From the NCBI GenBank assembly GCA_022776785.1, contig JALFHA010000351.1, positions 1 to 5,882 of the forward strand: a DNA stretch of 5,882 nucleotides, read 5' to 3'. Shown here piece by piece: positions 1 through 5,132 of this stretch. The notes under the pieces are model-generated. The model saw only the letters and a list, made by a program, of their open reading frames with translations. It had not been told where the DNA came from and searched no databases. Position 1 is the first letter of the stretch, and every line of letters starts with the position of its first letter. The stretch comes from Clostridiales bacterium. Lineage in GTDB: Bacteria > Bacillota > Clostridia > Christensenellales > Aristaeellaceae. A program made the translations under genes and the position numbers.

Positions 1-42
1 CCTGCTCTGAAACTGCTTTTTCTTTTGAACAATAAGGGAACA

Positions 43-85
43 TTGGGCTGCCGCCCAAACCTGCTTGAGGGATTTCATCCCTCAA
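43..85. repeat. Two-hairpin palindromic intergenic element (REP/MITE-like)
   Basis: Two perfect inverted repeats stand next to each other. TTGGGC (43-48) pairs with GCCCAA (53-58) around a 4-nt loop. TTGAGGGAT (65-73) pairs with ATCCCTCAA (77-85) around a 3-nt loop. Each hairpin is followed by AAAC or AAC and then pyrimidines, and neither has a T-run, so they do not look like terminators. Small paired-hairpin units of this sort are often multicopy between genes in Clostridia; that is recalled family knowledge, and copy number cannot be seen here. The flank (1-150) is clearly richer in A+T than the genes. The rest of 1-140 holds no coding sequence I can support. A T-rich stretch at 16-25 could be the tail of a terminator whose stem lies left of the window. 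Confidence 0.5.
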
Positions 86-140
86 ACTCCCTTCTTCGCT
101 TCGCGCTTATATTCGAGCTTTTAAGTGCAAGACAGTATAA

Positions 141-197
141 AATCAATCAAAAAGCGAGCGGACAGCCCGGGAAAGGCTTGCCCGCTCGCTTCTTTTT
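141..197 (-). terminator. Intrinsic terminator of the rqcH-MBOAT-SGNH operon, probably bidirectional
   Basis: AAGCGAGCGG (152-161) pairs perfectly with CCGCTCGCTT (182-191). The 20-nt loop contains a further 4-bp stem (AGCC 164-167 with GGCT 175-178). Read on the minus strand, the stem starts 13 nt after the TAG stop at 205-207 and is followed by a U-rich tract (complement of 141-151, then more A/T). On the plus strand the stem is followed by CTTTTT (192-197), so it could also stop rightward transcription from outside the window. It marks the end of the three-gene operon. Confidence 0.85.
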
Positions 198-204
198 GCT
201 CAAG

Positions 205-1530
205 CTATTTCAGCTCAACCTCGCTGTAGACATGATCGTCCTGCCGGCACCCCTTGGCGCGGGCGTAGACGCGCAGCTTTTTCCCGCGGTGATGGCTCCG
301 GCGTGTACGGTACTCCCGGTTTTCGGAGTAATCCTGCACGACCGTCTCCGTGCCATCCTCATTCACAAGGGCAAAGCGGTATTCCGCCTCAACCCTCGGG
401 CCGCGGTTGCTGCCCGCGCGCACAACCTCCTCCTCGCCGTCCTCGCGCGTTTCCGTATAGACGTTGGTGATGTAGTTGATCGTATTGAGGTATTCCTCAT
501 AGGAGCCGTAGAACAGTGCGGAGACGTCCTCCCCGGCGGCGTAGAGGTTGAAAAACCGCGCGAAGGACGCGCTCAGAATGTCCGCGCCCTCGGCATTGAC
601 GTGGAAATAGTCGAGGTAATAATCCGTCAGGTCAGGCAGAAGCTCCGGCTTAGCGAGGGAGAAATCGACAAACGCAATGCCGTTTTCCTCCATGAAGCGG
701 GCCAGATTCTCGCGCAGCTGCGTGTAGCTGGGCTCGGCCAGCGTGCGGGCGGTGAGGTTCGGCGTGCAGACGACCAGCAGGCGGCTGCCCTTCCTTGCGC
801 ACATGTCCCTGTATTGCAGAAGCCGGCGCTTGTCGGCCTCGCTGGGCTCCGTGGGCGAGGCACAGGAGGTGGGGCTGAGATTCTCCTCGCGCAGCCAGCC
901 GTCGATATCCTCCTCAAGGCACATCTGCACAAAGCCCCGCCCGGCATAGCGGTCGTTTCCGCTGACGAGGCCGGGATGCTCGCGGAGATATGCCTTCGGA
1001 TCAAGACGCAGCGAAACCGTCTTGCGAAGCTGCACAGCAGAGGCCACATGTAGGTTTTTGAAGAGGAAAAAGCGGTCGATCCAGCGCCCGTCCTCCATGC
1101 ACAGGTCGGTGAGGTAGGCGGCCCGGCGCAGCGGGTTGGTGAGCTGCGGCATGAGGCGATCCTCAGCCTCCGTCAGTTCGGTGAAGAAGGTATCGTGCTC
1201 GACGAAAAGCACCGTCCATTCCGGCGAATGGTCATCGTAGAGCATGGAGGTCAGCGCCAGCGAGCCGGGCATCGCCAGACATGGAATCGCCGCGCAGAAG
1301 GTATCAAGCCCGGTCTGCTCCGAGATCAGCGCAGGATTGAACTGGTTGCGCACGACGGAGGAACCGACCAGCGCCAGTTCGATGCTCTCCGCCGTCTTCA
1401 TCTCGTGCAGCGTCATGAAGGAGGAGGCGTCCGTCTGGACGAGAAAGGTGTTGGCAAAGCGAATCAGCACGAGCAGCAGCGCGAAAAATGCAGCCATGCG
1501 CAGCAAGCCGCGGAGGTTCCGGGTCTTCAT
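205..1530 (-). CDS. Membrane-anchored SGNH-hydrolase-like protein, partner of the MBOAT acyltransferase
   Basis: This 441-residue protein probably transfers an acyl group onto a surface polymer on the outer face of the membrane, taking it from the adjacent MBOAT protein, as DltD, AlgX/AlgJ and PatB do in related systems. Residues 9-30 form one hydrophobic segment after a basic N-terminus, giving a signal anchor with the bulk outside. The first SGNH block is LVGSSVVRNQ (54-63), with Ser58 as the likely nucleophile in the GSS form seen in DltD. The last block is LDYFHVN (306-312), with Asp307 and His310 fitting the D-x-x-H catalytic pair. Residues about 345-441 extend past the SGNH fold. Their tail (about 380-441, EYRFALVNEDGTETVVQDYS then LRVYARAKG) looks like a beta-sandwich of the Y_Y_Y type. 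Eight cysteines are present, which is odd for an exported protein. ATG at 1528-1530 has AAGGAGAT at 1537-1544. The gene lies 35 nt after the MBOAT gene and is last in the operon. The class is firm; the substrate is unknown. Confidence 0.85.
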   Translation of the reverse strand: MKTRNLRGLLRMAAFFALLLVLIRFANTFLVQTDASSFMTLHEMKTAESIELALVGSSVVRNQFNPALISEQTGLDTFCAAIPCLAMPGSLALTSMLYDDHSPEWTVLFVEHDTFFTELTEAEDRLMPQLTNPLRRAAYLTDLCMEDGRWIDRFFLFKNLHVASAVQLRKTVSLRLDPKAYLREHPGLVSGNDRYAGRGFVQMCLEEDIDGWLREENLSPTSCASPTEPSEADKRRLLQYRDMCARKGSRLLVVCTPNLTARTLAEPSYTQLRENLARFMEENGIAFVDFSLAKPELLPDLTDYYLDYFHVNAEGADILSASFARFFNLYAAGEDVSALFYGSYEEYLNTINYITNVYTETREDGEEEVVRAGSNRGPRVEAEYRFALVNEDGTETVVQDYSENREYRTRRSHHRGKKLRVYARAKGCRQDDHVYSEVELK

Positions 1531-1565
1531 GGGCAGATCTCCTTATGCAGGTTCCGGCAGAAAAA

Positions 1566-3086
1566 TCAGAACATGGCGTAGATAAAGCTCTGCGCCGCGC
1601 CGGTGATGGAGAACATCAGCGTCATGCCGATGAGCAGGTACAGCAGCGCCCAGCGCAGGGGGAGCGGCAGCGCGTCGAGGCTGTCGCGGATATGCACGCC
1701 CCGCTCCTGGAGCAGCGAGACGGTGAAGAGGATCAGCGTGCAGAGGGCCAGCAGCGCAAAGCCCATGCGCGTCAGACCCAGGGAGAGGAGCGTGCCGTCC
1801 GTGAGCTGGGAAAGGCAGGGTTGCGTGAACGTCCTTGCGAGCATGGACAGCGCGTCGCGGAAATCCGGGCTCCTGTCAAAATACCAGCCGATATTGACGA
1901 TGACGAACGTGCGCAGCACGCGCGCGATATGGAAGATACGGGAGGCCGTCAGGCGCGCGTGACGCTCGCCAAAGCGCTTATAGGCGGGCTCCAGCAGCGC
2001 GCTTAGGGCGAGGATGACGCCGTTGTACAGCCCCCAGAGCACATAGTTCATCGATGCCCCGTGCCACAGGCCGACCAGCAGGAACACGAGGATATTGCCC
2101 AGCGCGGCAGGCAGGGCGCGGGCGACAGGGGCGCCGAGCCGCTTTTTGGCGAGTTTGCTGATCCTGGCGACGGGCGCGCAGAGCGCAAAGGGATAAAAAA
2201 CGTAATCGCGCATCCACGCGCCGAGGCTGATGTGCCACCTGCGCCAGAAATCGCCCAGCGAGACGGCGAAATAGGGGCGGCGGAAGTTGGGTGCAAGCTC
2301 AATGCCAAAGAGCTGTGCCGCGCCGAGCATCATGTCCACGCCGCCGGAGAAATCGGCATACTGCTGGAGCGAATACATCAGCACGGAGACGGCGATTACC
2401 GCGCCGCCGTAGGGCGAGGGATCGCCAAAGACGGTATCGACGACGGCGAGCGCGCGATCCGCGACGACCAGCTTCTTAAAGACGCCCCAGAGCATGAGGA
2501 TGAGGCCGTGGCGGAGATTGCGCACGTCAAAGCGGCGCGGCTGCGTGAACTGCCCGGCAAGCTGATGATAGCGGCCGATGGGCCCCTGCACGAGCTGAGG
2601 GAAGAACGAGACGAACAGCAGGAAGCGCGCAGGATTGCGCTCTGCGGCCTGCTTGCCGCCGTAGACGTCGAGCAGATAGCCCGTGGACTGGAAGGTGTAA
2701 AAGGAGATGCCCAGCGGCACGAGCAGCCCCAGCGGGCGTTCGGGCAGATACTTGAGCATTGCCAGCAGGCCGAAGCAGAAGAAAAGCGTCGTGATGAGCA
2801 CGGCGCGCTGGCGGCCTTTTGCCCGGCGGCGCAGCGCCTGCTTTTCGGCCCTGTCGTGCGCAGCGGAGAGGGAGACCTTGCACGCGGCGCCGATGCGCTC
2901 GATGAGCAGGGCCGCGCCCCAGACGGCCAGCGCCGTGCCGACGAGAAAGGCGAGGGGCTGCATGCCGCCCTGCGCATAGAGCAGCAGGCTGGCGGCCAGC
3001 AGAAGCATCCACTGGAAGCGCCCCGGACACAGGTAATACAGCAGGCAAAGCGGGATGGCGCTTGCGGCGAGGGCGAAAGGCGACAT
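1566..3086 (-). CDS. MBOAT-family O-acyltransferase (AlgI/DltB-like membrane protein)
   Basis: This is a 506-residue polytopic membrane protein of the MBOAT family, close to the usual length of AlgI and DltB. Members move an acyl group from a cytoplasmic donor through the membrane so that a surface polymer can be O-acylated. Hydrophobic segments run through the whole length (for example about 4-20, 26-60, 98-112, 330-365, 443-460, 480-495). Recognisable motifs are YTFQSTGYLLDVY (130-142), FFPQLVQGPIGRY (161-173), YADFSGGVDMM (243-253), LGDFWRRWHISLGAWMRDY (277-295, with the conserved His285) and GLWHGASMNYVLWGLYNG (339-356). His342 in the last motif is the expected catalytic histidine. The ATG at 3084-3086 has AAGGAG at 3095-3100 with an 8-nt spacer. 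It sits 35 nt after rqcH and 35 nt before the SGNH gene, and the pairing with an SGNH protein supports surface-polymer acylation. No dltA or dltC is adjacent, and no D-alanine-specific feature is visible, so an acetyl-type donor is as likely as D-alanine. Confidence 0.95.
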   Translation of the reverse strand: MSPFALAASAIPLCLLYYLCPGRFQWMLLLAASLLLYAQGGMQPLAFLVGTALAVWGAALLIERIGAACKVSLSAAHDRAEKQALRRRAKGRQRAVLITTLFFCFGLLAMLKYLPERPLGLLVPLGISFYTFQSTGYLLDVYGGKQAAERNPARFLLFVSFFPQLVQGPIGRYHQLAGQFTQPRRFDVRNLRHGLILMLWGVFKKLVVADRALAVVDTVFGDPSPYGGAVIAVSVLMYSLQQYADFSGGVDMMLGAAQLFGIELAPNFRRPYFAVSLGDFWRRWHISLGAWMRDYVFYPFALCAPVARISKLAKKRLGAPVARALPAALGNILVFLLVGLWHGASMNYVLWGLYNGVILALSALLEPAYKRFGERHARLTASRIFHIARVLRTFVIVNIGWYFDRSPDFRDALSMLARTFTQPCLSQLTDGTLLSLGLTRMGFALLALCTLILFTVSLLQERGVHIRDSLDALPLPLRWALLYLLIGMTLMFSITGAAQSFIYAMF

Positions 3087-3121
3087 GGCGGTTTCTCCTT
3101 GTTTGAAGCGGCTTTTGTGGG

Positions 3122-4867
3122 TTATTCGCGCAGTAGGCGGATGGTCTTGACGGTCGCCTCGTCGGGCGTGACGTAGAGCGTGCGCTGATGCGTATAGGTG
3201 ACGAAGCCCGCGGGCGTGCCGCCTGGCTTTTTGATGTAGCGGCGCAGCGTCGCATCGACGGGCACCTGCGCGGAGCGCACGCCCTTCGAAAAATAGGCGG
3301 CGAGCATTGCGGCCTCGGCAAGCGTGGTTTCCGGCACCTGAGCGGCGTGGACGAGCACATGCGAGCCGGGCATCTTCTGCGCGTGCAGCCAGAGCTCGTC
3401 GCCGCGCGCGCCCATCGTCAGGCGCTCATTTTGCAGGGCGTTTTTGCCGACCTCGATCTCGATGCCGTCGCAGGAGAGGAATTTCATGGGCAGCGATGGC
3501 GCTTCCTTGCGCGGCTTGACGCGCGTGGAGGCCGCCCGGACATGCCCCGAGGTCTCCAGCATGGCGCGCAGCTCGGAGAGCCCCTGCGCGTCGGTGCACT
3601 TGCGCAGGTCGTCGAGTGCCTGCTCGAGCATCATGAGCTCCTGCTCGGCCTTCGCCTTCTGCTCGGCGGCGAGGATGCGCGCGCCCCGCGCCTTCTGGTA
3701 GAGCTTGAAATAGCGCTGCGCGTTCTGCGCAGGCGAGAGGGAAACGTCCATCGGGATGCGGATGGTCTCGCAGGCCTCGCTGTAATAGTTTTCCACCTCG
3801 GCAAACGGCTCGCCCTTGCGCAGCCGGTAGAGGTTGGCCTGAAGCAGCTCGCCGCGCTGGCGGTATTCGTCCATCTTCTCCGCTCCGGCAAGCGCTTCCT
3901 CCTGAATGGCGATCTTCTTTTCGCAGCGCTCGATGTGATTCTTGAGCGTGTGCGAGAGCGCGGCGGAGCGCTGATTCATGCGGTCGCGGCGGTCGCGCTC
4001 GTAGAAGAAGGCGTCCAGCGCGGCGCTGGGGCCCTCGGGGAAATCGGTGCGCGCCGCGCCGGGTAGGTGCGCCTGCGGGAAGGGAAACACGTCCGCAGGC
4101 GAGCCGTCGGGTGCAAGCGTTACGCAGCACGGGGAGAGCGTCGGCAGCGCGCGCAGATAATCGCACAGCGCGCGGGCCGCGGCGGGCACGTCGAGCGAGG
4201 CGATGAGCGCGTCGCCGTCCATGTCGATGCGCGCGGCAGCCTCCTGTGCGGCCTGCGGGGAGAAGCCCGCAATCGACGCGCCGATCGCCCGGGCGAGCTT
4301 GCCGCCTGAGCGCAGCAGCGCCTCCGACAGCGCCTCGGGCGTCGCCTCCTCCGGGGCGAGCTTGCCCTGAGCCGGCGGGGCCTCGTAGGGGAGGCCGGGC
4401 TGCACGAGGCGCACGCGGGAAATGTCCTCGCCGACGTGGCGCGCCGCATCGAGGATGCGCCCCCGTTCGTCCCGCAGGATGATGTTAGAGTGACGCCCCA
4501 TGATCTCCACCACGAGCGTGCGCAGCACCACGTCGCCTAGCTCGCTGAGCGCCGTCACGTCGATTTCAAGGATGCGGTCGCCCGCCATCTGGCGCACGGT
4601 GGCGATGCGGCCGCCGCTTAAATGCTTGCGCAGCAGCATACAGAACATCGGAGGCTCCATTGGGCCGGTCTTTGCATGGCGGCTCAGATGCGCGCGCGCG
4701 GCGTTGGCAGAGGCGCTGAGCACGAGACGCTGGTTTTCGCCCTTCGCGCGGATGAGCAGATGAATCTCATCCCGCTCGGGCTGGAGGATGCGGTCGATGC
4801 GGCCGTCCTCGAGTTTATCCTGAAGCTCACGCGCGACAAAGCCGAGCATGAGGCCGTCCATAGGCAT
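3122..4867 (-). CDS. rqcH: RqcH, ribosome quality-control alanine-tailing factor (NFACT family)
   Basis: RqcH (older names YloA and FbpA, 'fibronectin-binding protein') binds 50S subunits that still hold a peptidyl-tRNA and recruits tRNA-Ala to add a C-terminal alanine tail that marks the nascent chain for degradation. It is cytoplasmic. From the chosen start the protein has 581 residues, normal for bacterial members. The NFACT-N region (about 1-280) carries MDGLML (3-8), IRAKGENQRLVLSA (39-52), EPPMFCMLLRKHL (71-83), GDRIL (96-100) and VEIMGRHSNIIL (120-131). Asp97 and Arg98 fall on the D-R pair known to be needed for tailing in Bacillus subtilis. Charged helices, likely the coiled-coil arms, span about 290-350 and 385-440. 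The NFACT-R domain fills about 463-570 and contains ELWLHAQKMPGSHVLVHA (489-506). The start at 4865-4867 is preferred over an in-frame ATG at 4910-4912 because AGGAGGG (4875-4881) lies 7 nt before it and homologues begin near MDG. It is first in the operon. Confidence 0.96.
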   Translation of the reverse strand: MPMDGLMLGFVARELQDKLEDGRIDRILQPERDEIHLLIRAKGENQRLVLSASANAARAHLSRHAKTGPMEPPMFCMLLRKHLSGGRIATVRQMAGDRILEIDVTALSELGDVVLRTLVVEIMGRHSNIILRDERGRILDAARHVGEDISRVRLVQPGLPYEAPPAQGKLAPEEATPEALSEALLRSGGKLARAIGASIAGFSPQAAQEAAARIDMDGDALIASLDVPAAARALCDYLRALPTLSPCCVTLAPDGSPADVFPFPQAHLPGAARTDFPEGPSAALDAFFYERDRRDRMNQRSAALSHTLKNHIERCEKKIAIQEEALAGAEKMDEYRQRGELLQANLYRLRKGEPFAEVENYYSEACETIRIPMDVSLSPAQNAQRYFKLYQKARGARILAAEQKAKAEQELMMLEQALDDLRKCTDAQGLSELRAMLETSGHVRAASTRVKPRKEAPSLPMKFLSCDGIEIEVGKNALQNERLTMGARGDELWLHAQKMPGSHVLVHAAQVPETTLAEAAMLAAYFSKGVRSAQVPVDATLRRYIKKPGGTPAGFVTYTHQRTLYVTPDEATVKTIRLLRE

Positions 4868-4874
4868 GGGTGAT

Positions 4875-4881
4875 CCCTCCT
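4875..4881 (-). promoter_or_regulatory. Ribosome binding site that sets the rqcH start
   Basis: On the minus strand this reads AGGAGGG, with a 7-nt spacer to ATG CCT ATG (4867 downward). It is close to a full anti-Shine-Dalgarno match. The alternative in-frame ATG at 4910-4912 has no purine-rich site upstream and would add 15 residues (beginning MPSAPSP) that are not typical of the family. Confidence 0.85.
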
Positions 4882-4888
4882 GGATTGA

Positions 4889-4917
4889 GCATGGAGACGG
4901 GGCGGAAGGCATACAAT
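4889..4917 (+). promoter_or_regulatory. Candidate sigma-E-like promoter P2, distal to the GerM gene
   Basis: CATACAAT (4910-4917) is an exact match to the sigma-E -10 box known from Bacillus subtilis (CATACAMT). Fourteen nucleotides before it is GCATGGA (4889-4895), which fits only the first four positions of the -35 consensus GHATATT. Transcription would run rightward from about 4924 and give the GerM gene a leader of roughly 210 nt. It lies inside the rqcH leader and faces the rqcH promoter. The -10 box is seen directly; its use as a promoter is inference. Confidence 0.3.
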
Positions 4918-4932
4918 GGCCCAGTCCTTTCC

Positions 4933-4961
4933 ATTATAGCACCCTTTGCGGGGAAAGTCCA
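4933..4961 (-). promoter_or_regulatory. Sigma-A promoter of the rqcH operon
   Basis: On the minus strand there is a perfect TATAAT (complement of 4933-4938), preceded by an extended -10 TGC (4939-4941). A 17-bp spacer separates it from TGGACT (complement of 4956-4961), which matches TTGACA at four of six positions. Transcription should start near 4926, leaving a leader of about 59 nt before the ATG at 4867. No other comparable minus-strand promoter was seen in the short gaps between the three genes, which supports one transcript. Confidence 0.78.
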
Positions 4962-4979
4962 CAGCGCAATCGTGCTGTG
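4960..4979. promoter_or_regulatory. 20-bp dyad touching the rqcH -35 box, possible operator
   Basis: CACAGC (4960-4965) and GCTGTG (4974-4979) are perfect inverted half-sites separated by 8 nt. With two further inner matches, 8 of 10 position pairs are complementary. The left half overlaps the end of the -35 hexamer (4956-4961). Its size and place suit a dimeric regulator, but no regulator gene is visible and no known operator was recognised. Confidence 0.3.
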
Positions 4980-5034
4980 CCGCAGGGCGGGCGCTTTGAA
5001 AGGCTTTCCCGCGGGCAGGCTGCGCCATGCGGAA

Positions 5035-5048
5035 GGGCTGGACAGCCC
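5035..5048. repeat. Short inverted repeat upstream of the GerM gene
   Basis: GGGCTG (5035-5040) and CAGCCC (5043-5048) form a 14-bp dyad with a 2-nt centre. A second small palindrome, CCCGCGGG, is at 5008-5015. Neither is followed by a T-run, so they are not terminators. They could be protein-binding sites or chance in GC-rich DNA. Confidence 0.25.
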
Positions 5049-5069
5049 GGCAAAACGGCGGACTTGCTG

Positions 5070-5098
5070 GCATGGACGGGACGGGCGGGGAATAGACT
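5070..5098 (+). promoter_or_regulatory. Candidate sigma-E-like promoter P1, proximal to the GerM gene
   Basis: GCATGGA (5070-5076), a 14-nt spacer (5077-5090) and AATAGACT (5091-5098) repeat the layout of the distal candidate at 4889-4917. The -10 matches CATACAMT at six of eight positions, and the -35 matches the first four positions of GHATATT. Transcription would start near 5105, leaving a short leader with the ribosome binding site AAGGAG (5118-5123). Bacillus subtilis gerM is transcribed by sigma-E, which makes this reading sensible. No sigma-A promoter of fair quality was found for this gene. The call is inference from motif and position. Confidence 0.4.
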
Positions 5099-5132
5099 CA
5101 AGCGGAAATGAACCGGCAAGGAGTGATGGAGG

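Noticed and set aside
25..1053. A 342-codon plus-strand open frame antisense to the SGNH gene
   Set aside because: It lies opposite a gene with clear SGNH motifs, crosses the terminator, has no ribosome binding site and its translation resembles no family; it is a mirror of GC-rich codon use.
2061..4066. Long plus-strand open frames (2061-3176 and 3188-4066) antisense to the MBOAT and rqcH genes
   Set aside because: Their products are rich in Arg, Ala, Glu and Gly with no recognisable domain, and the opposite strand encodes well-conserved motifs throughout.
4868..4912. Longer rqcH start at 4912 adding 15 residues
   Set aside because: There is no Shine-Dalgarno site before it, while AGGAGGG is ideally placed for the start at 4867, and family members begin near the MDG motif.
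4899..4931. Possible hairpin or riboswitch in the rqcH leader (GGAAAGG with CCTTCC)
   Set aside because: The pairing is short and bulged, the leader is only about 59 nt, and no riboswitch or T-box signature is present.
160..5050. Shared 11-mer GGACAGCCCGG at 160-170 and 5040-5050
   Set aside because: A few 11-base repeats are expected by chance in a GC-rich window of this length, and the two copies sit in unrelated contexts.
5064..5098. Sigma-A promoter for the GerM gene (TTGCTG with TAGACT)
   Set aside because: The spacer would be 23 nt, far from 17, and both hexamers are weak.
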